Shown piece after piece: positions 33,453 to 40,399 of a stretch of 40,399 nucleotides of DNA (position 1 is its first letter; every line of letters starts with the position of its first letter). The notes beneath the pieces are model-generated. The model worked only from the letters and a program-made list of their open reading frames with translations. It had not been told where the DNA came from and searched no databases. The position numbers and the translations under genes are program-made. Source of the DNA: Bacteroidales bacterium. Its GTDB lineage: Bacteria > Bacteroidota > Bacteroidia > Bacteroidales > F082. The stretch lies in contig WGDP01000035.1 in the NCBI GenBank assembly GCA_015493215.1, forward strand, positions 1 to 40,399. The letters are read 5' to 3'.

Positions 33453-36008
33453 ATGGAGGCAAAGTTCTCGCAACGAGTTAAAGATGTGTTAACCTATAGT
33501 CGTGAAGAAGCTGTAAGACTGGGTAACAATTACATAGGCCTGGAACATTTGTTATTGGGAATTATACGTGAAGGAGATGGAATGGCAGTTAAGCTGTTGC
33601 AATATTTTGGTGTTGAATTAAAAGATTTTAAAAAAGAGTTGGAAAATGCCATTAAAACTCCTAATAATATGGCAGGCGATGCAGAGAATATTCCGTTGGT
33701 AAAACAGGCTGAAAAGGCATTAAAGATTACCTATCTCGAAGCAAAAGTTTTTAACAGCGAATTAATTGGTACGGAGCATTTACTTTTGGCAATTTTAAAG
33801 GACAAGGATAATTTGGTAACTTCAAAGTTGAAAGACAAAGGGGTAGGTTACGAAATGATTAAAAATGAAGTTTCCGATTTGGCAAAGGAGAGTTTAGGTT
33901 TGAAAGATCAGATTACAAAGAAGGAAAATAAGGATATCAGGAATGAATTGCCCGGAGATGTTGAAGATTCTTCGTCTGGACAGGGACGTCCGAGGATTCC
34001 GAAAAAACCTGAATCGAAATCGAAAACCCCCGTGTTGGATAATTTTGGACGCGATTTAACAAAAGCTGCCGAGGAAGACAGGCTTGACCCCATTGTGGGA
34101 CGACAAAAGGAGCTGGAGAGAATTGCTCAGATTTTAAGCCGGAGAAAAAAGAACAACCCTATATTAATAGGTGAACCCGGCGTGGGTAAATCGGCCATTG
34201 CCGAAGGCCTTGCCCTTAGAATTACTCAACGAAAAGTGTCGAGAGCTTTGTTTAACAAGCGTATTATCACTCTCGATTTGGCATCGTTGGTTGCAGGAAC
34301 AAAATACAGAGGCCAGTTTGAGGAACGCATGAAAGCAGTGTTGAACGAGTTAACCAAAAACCCCGACATCATTCTTTTTATCGATGAACTTCATACTATT
34401 GTCGGAGCCGGAAACGCTTCGGGATCGCTGGATGCTTCCAATATGTTTAAACCGGCACTTGCAAGAGGCGAGTTACAGGTTATAGGTGCCACTACTTTAG
34501 ATGAATACCGCCAGTACATTGAAAAGGATGGCGCGCTGGAGCGCAGGTTTCAAAAGATTTTGGTAGAGCCGACAACACCTGATGAAACCATCGACATTTT
34601 AAACAATATTAAGCAACGTTACGAAGATCATCACCTTGTTAAATATACCAACGAAGCTATTAATGCCTGCGTATCACTGACCGACCGGTATATTAGCGAC
34701 CGCTATTTGCCTGACAAAGCCATTGATGCGCTGGACGAAGCCGGTGCCAGGGTTCATATCTCAAACATTCATGTTCCCTCGGTTATCATCAATCTTGAAA
34801 ATTCTATTGAAGAAATAAAGCTGAGAAAAACTGATGCTATCAAGGCACAAAAATTTGAAGAGGCAGCTCAATTCAGAGATATTGAACGCCGATATACCAA
34901 CGAGCTTGAAACAGCCAAAAAGCGTTGGGAAGAAGAGGCCAAAATAAATCGCGAAACCGTTTCGGAAGAAAGTGTGGCTGAGGTAGTTGCCATGATGACC
35001 GGTATTCCGTTAACCAATATTGCCCAAAGCGAAAGCGACCGGCTTATAAATATGGAGCCTGAACTTAAAAAAGAGGTTATCGGGCAAAACAACCCCATTG
35101 CTAAGATTGTGAAGGCCATTCGCCGAAACCGAGCCGGCTTAAAAGACCCCGGTAAGCCCATCGGCTCTTTTATTTTTCTAGGGCCAACCGGCGTTGGTAA
35201 AACTTATCTTGCAAAACGACTTGCCAACTATATGTTCGATTCCGAAGAGGCTCTTATTCGAATCGACATGAGTGAGTATATGGAAAAATTTGCCGTATCT
35301 CGTTTGGTGGGCGCCCCTCCCGGATATGTGGGCTATGAAGAAGGCGGACAGCTTACCGAAAAAGTAAGACGTCACCCCTACTCTATCATCTTGTTGGACG
35401 AAATTGAAAAAGCTCACCCCGACGTTTTTCACCTTTTGCTTCAAGTGCTTGATGACGGTACACTTACCGATAGTTTTGGCCGTAAAGTTGACTTTAAGAA
35501 TACCATTATTATTATGACGTCAAACATTGGTTCGCGTCAGCTAAAGGACTTTGGACAGGGTGTTGGCTTTAGCACCGCTGCCAAAAAAGCCAGCAAAGCA
35601 AGCCATACAACAGGGGTTATCGAAAACGCGCTAAAACGTGCTTTTGCTCCCGAGTTCCTAAACAGAATTGATGATGTGGTTATTTTTGATTCGCTGGAAA
35701 GAGAAGATATTCACAAGATTATTGATATTGAGTTGTCGCATCTTTACGACAGAATGACCAAAATGGGCTATAAAATCAAGCTCAGTACCAAGGCAAAAGA
35801 TTTTATTGCCGAACGTGGCTGGGATGAAAATTATGGCGCCCGTCCGTTAAAACGTGCTATTCAAAAATACATTGAAGACCCGTTGGCCGAAGAAATTATT
35901 AAAACATCACTGTCGGAAGGTGACACTGTTACCATTGATTACGATAGTAAAAAGGATGATTTGAAGGTTAAAATTACGAAGCCAAGAAAACAGGCCGCAA
36001 AAAAATAA
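33453..36008 (+). CDS. clpC: ClpC-type Hsp100 ATPase/unfoldase
   Basis: An 851-residue class I Clp/Hsp100 protein. Two Clp-N repeats (about 1-145) precede AAA1 with Walker A GEPGVGKS (240-247) and Walker B ILFIDELH (307-314). A UVR-like middle segment follows (about 450-490, [19 protein letters not shown]), then AAA2 with Walker A GPTGVGKT (577-584). The small D2 domain is near the C terminus. The UVR segment and short middle region indicate ClpC rather than ClpB. A hydrophobic-glycine-phenylalanine loop (VGF at 704-706) fits a ClpP-binding loop, so it probably feeds substrates to ClpP. ATP hydrolysis drives unfolding in the cytoplasm. It is monocistronic with its own promoter, divergent from gyrA. 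Confidence 0.96.
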   Translation: MEAKFSQRVKDVLTYSREEAVRLGNNYIGLEHLLLGIIREGDGMAVKLLQYFGVELKDFKKELENAIKTPNNMAGDAENIPLVKQAEKALKITYLEAKVFNSELIGTEHLLLAILKDKDNLVTSKLKDKGVGYEMIKNEVSDLAKESLGLKDQITKKENKDIRNELPGDVEDSSSGQGRPRIPKKPESKSKTPVLDNFGRDLTKAAEEDRLDPIVGRQKELERIAQILSRRKKNNPILIGEPGVGKSAIAEGLALRITQRKVSRALFNKRIITLDLASLVAGTKYRGQFEERMKAVLNELTKNPDIILFIDELHTIVGAGNASGSLDASNMFKPALARGELQVIGATTLDEYRQYIEKDGALERRFQKILVEPTTPDETIDILNNIKQRYEDHHLVKYTNEAINACVSLTDRYISDRYLPDKAIDALDEAGARVHISNIHVPSVIINLENSIEEIKLRKTDAIKAQKFEEAAQFRDIERRYTNELETAKKRWEEEAKINRETVSEESVAEVVAMMTGIPLTNIAQSESDRLINMEPELKKEVIGQNNPIAKIVKAIRRNRAGLKDPGKPIGSFIFLGPTGVGKTYLAKRLANYMFDSEEALIRIDMSEYMEKFAVSRLVGAPPGYVGYEEGGQLTEKVRRHPYSIILLDEIEKAHPDVFHLLLQVLDDGTLTDSFGRKVDFKNTIIIMTSNIGSRQLKDFGQGVGFSTAAKKASKASHTTGVIENALKRAFAPEFLNRIDDVVIFDSLEREDIHKIIDIELSHLYDRMTKMGYKIKLSTKAKDFIAERGWDENYGARPLKRAIQKYIEDPLAEEIIKTSLSEGDTVTIDYDSKKDDLKVKITKPRKQAAKK

Positions 36009-36018
36009 TTATTAAACC

Positions 36019-36051
36019 GTTCTTCTTCATGCCTTTGGCATGAGGAAGAAC
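36019..36051. repeat. 15-bp hairpin after clpC (TGCC-TTT-GGCA core)
   Basis: GTTCTTCTTCATGCC and GGCATGAGGAAGAAC pair around a TTT loop with one U-G wobble. It lies 10 nt after the clpC stop and could slow or end transcription, but there is no T tract. The core belongs to the same TGCC-TNN-GGCA family as other intergenic palindromes here. Confidence 0.7.
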
Positions 36052-36063
36052 CATAATTTGTTA

Positions 36064-36107
36064 AATTCGTGTAATTCGTTGACAAAAACCAACGAATTAC
36101 ACGAATT
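36064..36107. repeat. Perfect 18-bp inverted repeat
   Basis: Arm AATTCGTGTAATTCGTTG (36064-36081) and its exact complement (36090-36107) surround the 8-nt loop ACAAAAAC. Each arm itself contains a direct repeat of ATTCGTGTA/ATTCGTT type, and a further ACACGAA follows the right arm. The 359-nt gap 36009-36367 contains no gene. Confidence 0.85.
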
Positions 36108-36111
36108 ACAC

Positions 36112-36144
36112 GAAATCTATCATGCCTGCGGCATGATAGATTTC
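36112..36144. repeat. Perfect 15-bp inverted repeat with TGCC-TGC-GGCA core
   Basis: GAAATCTATCATGCC (36112-36126) and its exact complement (36130-36144) flank TGC. It begins 4 nt after the preceding 18-bp hairpin. Confidence 0.85.
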
Positions 36145-36230
36145 ATATTATTGCAATAGAATATCAAATAGTAGAAAAGGAATAATAAGTTGCTGGTTTG
36201 AATTGTATAATATTATTTTTCCTCCTCCTC

Positions 36231-36266
36231 CTCCGATAGTTATCGGAGATATCGGAGCTATCGGAA
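36231..36266. repeat. Palindrome followed by 9-nt periodic TATCGGAG repeats
   Basis: CTCCGATA (36231-36238) and TATCGGAG (36241-36248) form an 8-bp palindrome. TATCGGAG recurs at 36250 and, as TATCGGAA, at 36259, giving a period of nine. A CTC-rich run precedes it. No function is evident. Confidence 0.6.
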
Positions 36267-36340
36267 TAAAGAGTTAACTTTAAACAACTTCATATTACCG
36301 GTAGTTTAAATAAAAGACTTTAAACAAGTTCAATATGTAA

Positions 36341-36369
36341 AAAAAGCCGCTTTTAAGCGGCTTTTTTTT
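36341..36369. terminator. Terminator at the DUF2795 gene end (bidirectional)
   Basis: AAAAAGCCGCTT and AAGCGGCTTTTT form a perfect 12-bp hairpin with a 2-nt loop. T runs lie on both strands. The plus-strand T run meets the stop codon of the minus-strand DUF2795 gene. It ends that gene and could also stop read-through from clpC. Confidence 0.85.
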
Positions 36370-36589
36370 AATACTCATCTTCGTTAAAGAAGAAATCTTC
36401 TTTGGTGGGATAGTCAGGCCAAATATCCTCAATACGATCGTACACTTCGCCTTCGTCTTCAATTTCCTTAAGGTTTTCAATTACCTCAGCCGGAGTTCCC
36501 GTTCTGATGCTCCACTCAATCAATTCGTCCTTGGTGGCCGGCCAGGGTGCATCCTCAAGTTTTGAAGCAAGTTCTAATGTCCAATACAT
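36368..36589 (-). CDS. DUF2795 family small acidic protein
   Basis: A 73-residue strongly acidic protein (APWPATKDELIEWSIRTG, NLKEIEDEGEVYDRIEDIWP, then PTKEDFFFNEDEY). It matches the small DUF2795 family, very conserved in Bacteroidetes and of unknown biochemical role. There is no signal peptide or membrane segment. The ATG at 36589 follows a consensus promoter by about 30 nt and a strong terminator abuts its stop, so it is a stand-alone gene. The high conservation I recall for this family points to an important function, but none is known to me. Confidence 0.88.
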   Translation of the reverse strand: MYWTLELASKLEDAPWPATKDELIEWSIRTGTPAEVIENLKEIEDEGEVYDRIEDIWPDYPTKEDFFFNEDEY

Positions 36590-36620
36590 AGTTCTTCCTT
36601 TTTTTGGTTTTAATTTTTTG

Positions 36621-36650
36621 CAAAAATAATTTTTTTTACTACTAATACAA
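36621..36650 (-). promoter_or_regulatory. Promoter of the DUF2795 gene
   Basis: On the minus strand TATTTTTG (complement of 36621-36628) and TTG (complement of 36648-36650) are separated by exactly 19 nt, an ideal Bacteroidetes promoter. The leader is about 25 nt. Confidence 0.75.
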
Positions 36651-36677
36651 GAAAAAGAAAAAATTTTGCAAAATCCT

Positions 36678-37238
36678 TTATAAACGGGGTTTCCAGACTA
36701 TCTCGTCAGCATTAAAGTCCTTAGCCAGTTTTCGTCCAAGTACAAAAAAATAGTCGGAAAGCCTGTTAAGGTACCTAATATTGATTTCTTCAACCGTTTC
36801 CTCGTGCGATAGTTTGATTAATAAACGTTCGGCACGCCTTGTAATTGTACGGCAAATATGAGCATACGAAACAACAGGGTGACCGCCGGGGAGGATAAAC
36901 GAAGTTAACGGAGGCAGTGATTCGTTCATAACATCCATTTCTTTTTCCAACAATTCAACATCGGCATCGGTTAAAACCGGAAGGTTGGTAATTTTTGTCT
37001 CAGGGTCATAGGCCACCAACGATTCTAGAGTAAACAACCTGTCCTCTATTTCAATTAACATTTTTTTGCTGTGCTGGTCGATATTCTGATCTCTTAATAA
37101 CCCAACAAAGGCATTAAGCTCATCAACGGTTCCATATACTTCAATGCGAGGATGGTATTTGGGTACTCTTGTTCCGCCTATTAGGGCAGTGGTTCCTTTG
37201 TCGCCGGTTTTGGTGTATATTTTCCAGTTTTTACTCAT
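36678..37238 (-). CDS. Cob(I)yrinic acid a,c-diamide adenosyltransferase, PduO type
   Basis: A 186-residue PduO-type ATP:cob(I)alamin adenosyltransferase. The ATP-binding N terminus YTKTGDKGTTALIGG is present. So are EVYGTVDELNAFVG, the RRAERLL helix and NIRYLNRLSDYFFVLGR, the corrinoid/ATP-binding segment. It forms adenosylcobalamin from cob(I)alamin and ATP in the cytoplasm. The length is normal for the stand-alone enzyme. It lies 20 nt after the ABC ATPase gene on the same strand and is probably co-transcribed with it. No other cobalamin gene is in the window, so it more likely serves salvage and cofactor supply than a local pathway. Confidence 0.94.
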   Translation of the reverse strand: MSKNWKIYTKTGDKGTTALIGGTRVPKYHPRIEVYGTVDELNAFVGLLRDQNIDQHSKKMLIEIEDRLFTLESLVAYDPETKITNLPVLTDADVELLEKEMDVMNESLPPLTSFILPGGHPVVSYAHICRTITRRAERLLIKLSHEETVEEINIRYLNRLSDYFFVLGRKLAKDFNADEIVWKPRL

Positions 37239-37258
37239 TTGTTGTAATAATTTTTCAG

Positions 37259-37990
37259 CTAAGCATCTGTCAGGGTAACGTCAGCAATTTTTACGATGTT
37301 ATCATTTTTTTGGTCGTGTTCAATTTCACCATCTTTAAGCCTTACTATTCTGTGTGCATGCAGGGCGATATCAGGCTCATGCGTTACCAGGATGATGGTA
37401 TTCCCCTCGCTGTGAATTTCCTCCAGCAGCCCCATAATTTCAACAGAAGTTTTTGAATCGAGGTTTCCCGTAGGCTCATCGGCAAGCACAATGGAGGGGT
37501 TGTTAACCAATGCTCGTGCAATGGCTACCCGTTGACGCTGTCCGCCCGAAAGTTCATTGGGACGGTGGTTCATTCTGTCAGCCAGTTGAACATGCTCCAG
37601 CGCTTCTTTGGCCATTTCGAGGCGCTGATGCTTGGGGTAACCGGCATAAATTAAAGGCAACACAACATTTTCGAGTGCGGTTGAGCGTGGTAATAAATTA
37701 AAGGTTTGAAAGATAAAGCCTATTTCACGATTTCGTACATCGGCCAGCTCGCTGTCAGTCATTTTACTAACATCCACATCGTTTAAAAAATAGCTGCCTC
37801 CGGTAGGCGTATCCAAACATCCTAAAATATTCATTAAGGTAGATTTACCGGAACCTGAAGGCCCCATCATAGCCACAAATTCATTTTTATGAATCGATAA
37901 GTCGATGCCGTTCAATGCCTTTACTGTTTCGGTACCTACCTGATAGAAACGTGATATTTCTTTTAAATTTATTATCTCTTTTGTTTTCAT
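37259..37990 (-). CDS. ABC transporter ATPase, LolD/MacB type
   Basis: A 243-residue ABC ATPase with Walker [10 protein letters not shown] (43-51), the LSGGQ signature (147-151), Walker [14 protein letters not shown] (168-179) and the switch histidine in [11 protein letters not shown]. The sequence, including GCLDTPTGG and [11 protein letters not shown], fits the LolD/MacB/FtsE subgroup, which pairs with FtsX-like permeases for lipoprotein release, macrolide export or mechanotransmission. No permease is next to it in the window, so its partner must be elsewhere. A possible -7 element lies about 18 nt upstream. Confidence 0.93.
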   Translation of the reverse strand: MKTKEIINLKEISRFYQVGTETVKALNGIDLSIHKNEFVAMMGPSGSGKSTLMNILGCLDTPTGGSYFLNDVDVSKMTDSELADVRNREIGFIFQTFNLLPRSTALENVVLPLIYAGYPKHQRLEMAKEALEHVQLADRMNHRPNELSGGQRQRVAIARALVNNPSIVLADEPTGNLDSKTSVEIMGLLEEIHSEGNTIILVTHEPDIALHAHRIVRLKDGEIEHDQKNDNIVKIADVTLTDA

Positions 37991-38007
37991 AGGCTATTTT
38001 AAGTGCT

Positions 38008-38015
38008 CAAAGGTA
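38008..38015 (-). promoter_or_regulatory. Possible -7 element upstream of the ABC ATPase gene
   Basis: The minus strand reads TACCTTTG, the same -7 sequence as at the M16 operon, 18 nt before the ATG at 37990. No TTG is seen at the right distance upstream, so it is tentative. Confidence 0.4.
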
Positions 38016-38026
38016 AGCATACCATT

Positions 38027-38818
38027 TTAATATTTTATAATAAAATCCTGTTTAACAACACCCTTTTTAAAAAACACCATTCCGAACCAAAAAATATCGA
38101 TGGTAAGGCTTACCCGATTGTCGGCTTTTATAGTGTTCCAGGCGGTTTCCATGCCCTTTGACCAGTGGATGTCATCAAAAATAAAAAGGGTGTTTTCGTG
38201 TGCTTTTTCCAAGCATTGGTTAAAGTAGTTCAGGGTTGGCTCTTTCCGATGGTTTCCATCGAAAAAAACAAAGTCGAGTTTATCAAAACTTTTTAGTACT
38301 TCGGGGAGTATAACATCGAAGTTTCCATTTGATACTGTTATGTTTTCCAGCTTCATTCTTTCAAAATTCTCTCGTGCCACAGCACACAATCCGGGACACC
38401 CTTCCATGGTAACCATCCTGCTTTCGGGCAATCCTTTTTTGAGGTACATGCTGCTAACACCGGCTGCCGTTCCAAACTCCAACATGGTTTCCGGACTGAA
38501 ATATTTCATCAGGTTATAAAGCAGGTGTAACCGTGGTTTTGTATGCGAACGTTCCTTAACAATTTTCCCCAAAGGCTTTAAATATACCTTATAATCATTT
38601 TCGCCTGCACCTGCACCAAAATCAGTGGTCTCAATGGCCGATTCTTTTTGTTTCAGTTCATCAAAATAGTTGTCAAGTATTGCAAAATCGTTGTAATACT
38701 CGTTGTTTCGGAACACATGATTAATTAAATCGAAAACAAAAGGCGAGTGAATTTTAAACCTCGATTTAGCTGCTGCCTTATACTTTAAATATCGTGTTGT
38801 TAATGCGATGGCTCCCAT
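38027..38818 (-). CDS. Class I SAM-dependent methyltransferase
   Basis: A 263-residue protein with a Rossmann-like methyltransferase core. Motif I is MLEFGTAAGVSSMYL, followed by the acidic VTMEGCPGLCAVARENF. The late LDFVFFDGNHRKEPTLNYF and LFIFDDIHWSKGMETAW blocks resemble class I O-methyltransferases (Methyltransf_24 type). The D-G-N-H and DDIHW residues are likely to form the active site or metal site. The substrate is unknown. It lies 8 nt after the secreted 520-residue protein gene, so they are co-transcribed. No membrane segment is seen; a basic N-terminal stretch (KYKAAAKSRFKIHSP) precedes the catalytic domain. Confidence 0.85.
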   Translation of the reverse strand: MGAIALTTRYLKYKAAAKSRFKIHSPFVFDLINHVFRNNEYYNDFAILDNYFDELKQKESAIETTDFGAGAGENDYKVYLKPLGKIVKERSHTKPRLHLLYNLMKYFSPETMLEFGTAAGVSSMYLKKGLPESRMVTMEGCPGLCAVARENFERMKLENITVSNGNFDVILPEVLKSFDKLDFVFFDGNHRKEPTLNYFNQCLEKAHENTLFIFDDIHWSKGMETAWNTIKADNRVSLTIDIFWFGMVFFKKGVVKQDFIIKY

Positions 38819-38826
38819 AAATAAAA

Positions 38827-40389
38827 CTATTTGAAAACTATTTTATTAATGTAAAAAACGGTTCGCGACGATTTGTCCTGTAACGAACGATTTTTAAGCT
38901 TTTGATATCCGTAAACCAGATAATAATCATCATACCAATGTTTTAGCCTGTTGTTTTCGTCCTGAACTATCCGGTCTTTTTTAAAAGCGGTTGCCAACGG
39001 TGTTTTTTCCCTGTCGCCAAGGTCGGTGGCACCGTTAAAAGTTTGACTGATAATTTTTCCGTTGTGAACATAAGCAAAGGTTATAAAATTATTATCAGGA
39101 ACGGCAATAACATGATTCTTTAAGGAATATGTTTTTAAGTCGTTAATGGGGAAATCGTTGTTCCAAACCATATTGCCATTTTTGTCAAATCCCGAAAATA
39201 TGACATCATAGTATTCGTACCCGTCAAACACCTCATAAGTTATGGGGTAAGGACGTCCGTAGAAGTCGTAGTCCATTCGCGATTCTGTTTTAAAATAGGG
39301 TTTGTACAACTCCACCGAAAAAACGGTGCTCTCTTTTAATTTAGTTATTTGAGGGTTACTGATTTTATAAAACACGTTTATGTTTTTTCCTATATTATTT
39401 TTGCTTTTTGATGTTCTTATCTCTTTTCCATGCACCGAATAGTAGGTGTTATCAAATTTCATAAAGTCGTAAAAGGCAAATCTATCCTGTTTTCCATCCT
39501 TAAAGTCCAAATAGAAAAAGCCTGCTGCAAGGGCTTTGCTGTCATAGTCGGTTTCTCCCACAAGGTCAGTCCACGATGGCTTTCGTCCTGCCAGTAAATC
39601 GTAGGTGCCAACCATGTTTATTTGGTTGTTTGTAATGGCAGCAAATTTAAAGTTGCGCGGAATCCTCAGGTTATCAGGGTAATCAACTTTTAATGTCGTA
39701 ATAGTTTTTCCGTTTTGGCCAAAAACATATAGGTAATCGGTAAAAAAGGTTACCGGATTAAAATATTTGGCAATCACATAAAACCGTTCGGATGGTTGAT
39801 CGGCATGTACCATTTCAATTAATACTTCATCCTCCTTATCAAGATGAACAGGAGTTATTTCGCCGGAGGTAAGGTCGATAAAGGCAACATCGGCTTTTTG
39901 TTTATTCATCTCAAGGCCTACACATGCAGTATTGCCAATTATTTCAAATCCTATTATCTTTGATTTATAGGGTATCGAACCGGAAATACTTGTAAAGTGT
40001 TGCTCCGTTTTATCATAAACCACTATTTCGTAAACATCATAATCTTTTGAAACCTTTTCACGATTTTTAAAAAGAAAATAAACCTTTTGGGTATTTTGTA
40101 CCGAAGCTTTAAACTCCAGCTTATTTTGCAGCGGTACCGATTTAAGCCATTGCTGCTTTAAAATTTTATCCAAAAGGGCAAAATACCAAACACGTTTTCC
40201 TTTTTCGGTAGTTTCGGTTGATTCGTAAAACACCAGCACACCGTTTTTCCCAACAGGTTCAACATGGTATGTTTCCACATCAATGTCGCCGGCAACTTCA
40301 AGACGCACGGGGAGTAGCTTCTGAGCCATTAAAGAAAGGTTCAGAAATATCAGATAAGTTGCTAAAACCAATAACCAACGTCTGTGCAT
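38827..40389 (-). CDS. Secreted protein of unknown function (520 residues)
   Basis: A 520-residue exported protein that I do not recognise. A signal peptide covers about residues 1-22 (LLVLATYLIFLNLSLMAQ). The mature part is beta-rich with many aromatic and lysine residues and recurring strand-turn patterns (KRVWYFALLDKILKQQW, RFYVIAKYFNPVTFFTDYLY, YYDVIFSGFDKNGNMVW), suggestive of a beta-propeller. It ends with YINKIVFK and has no recognisable type IX sorting domain or lipobox. ATG at 40389 lies 11 bases from the window edge, so upstream context cannot be seen. It is followed after 8 nt by the methyltransferase gene. Confidence 0.75.
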   Translation of the reverse strand: MHRRWLLVLATYLIFLNLSLMAQKLLPVRLEVAGDIDVETYHVEPVGKNGVLVFYESTETTEKGKRVWYFALLDKILKQQWLKSVPLQNKLEFKASVQNTQKVYFLFKNREKVSKDYDVYEIVVYDKTEQHFTSISGSIPYKSKIIGFEIIGNTACVGLEMNKQKADVAFIDLTSGEITPVHLDKEDEVLIEMVHADQPSERFYVIAKYFNPVTFFTDYLYVFGQNGKTITTLKVDYPDNLRIPRNFKFAAITNNQINMVGTYDLLAGRKPSWTDLVGETDYDSKALAAGFFYLDFKDGKQDRFAFYDFMKFDNTYYSVHGKEIRTSKSKNNIGKNINVFYKISNPQITKLKESTVFSVELYKPYFKTESRMDYDFYGRPYPITYEVFDGYEYYDVIFSGFDKNGNMVWNNDFPINDLKTYSLKNHVIAVPDNNFITFAYVHNGKIISQTFNGATDLGDREKTPLATAFKKDRIVQDENNRLKHWYDDYYLVYGYQKLKNRSLQDKSSRTVFYINKIVFK

Positions 40390-40399
40390 AGTGATAATA

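Overview
The window reads as the chromosome of a Bacteroidetes (Bacteroidota) bacterium, probably Bacteroidales/Marinilabiliales-like. Four signs point there. The primary sigma factor is short and lacks region 1.1. Promoters follow the Bacteroidetes pattern, TTG - about 19 nt - TAnnTTTG, in front of several genes. A secreted protein ends in a type-IX-secretion/gliding-type C-terminal domain. The neighbourhoods mltG-GNAT-dapF and gyrA/clpC are ones I associate with this phylum (from memory, not searched). No phage, transposase or CRISPR is visible, and every long reading frame is intact.

Layout. (1) 1-1629, minus: start of mltG (cut by the window edge), a GNAT acetyltransferase and dapF. (2) 1798-4556, plus: an HtrA/Deg protease, the primary sigma factor with promoter and terminator, then tRNA-Ser(GCU) with promoter and terminator. 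(3) 4576-5051: a gene-free array of about 12 palindromic elements in 34-nt and 43/44-nt periods. (4) 5075-10487, minus: an operon of two complementary M16 peptidase subunits, a large FN3/type-IX-secreted protein and a non-canonical SDR. (5) 10569-27304, minus: a 14-gene exopolysaccharide operon. In transcription order it encodes a receiver protein, a pseudo-receiver/sugar-transferase fusion, a short TolC-like protein, a LysM-containing chain-length regulator, a flippase, a polymerase/ligase, four GT2 enzymes (a duplicated two-gene cassette), two GT4 enzymes, a hexapeptide acyltransferase and an FkbM methyltransferase. A cytoplasmic hybrid histidine kinase (27361-28617) lies just upstream. (6) 28777-33208, minus: a small membrane protein, a TPR lipoprotein-like/periplasmic protein and gyrA. 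(7) 33345-36008, plus: clpC, divergent from gyrA. (8) 36009-36367: gene-free, with several long perfect hairpins. (9) 36368-40389, minus: a DUF2795 protein, a PduO-type cobalamin adenosyltransferase, a LolD/MacB-like ATPase, a SAM methyltransferase and an unknown secreted protein.

How it works together: the most coherent system is the exopolysaccharide locus. The sugar transferase would load the first sugar on undecaprenyl phosphate, the glycosyltransferases would extend the unit, and Wzx/Wzy-like proteins would flip and polymerise it. The LysM-bearing Wzc-like protein and the short TolC-like protein would organise chain length and passage through the periplasm. The kinase, the intact receiver and the receiver-like domain fused to the initiating enzyme suggest phosphorelay control of the first step. 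That regulatory link is inference.
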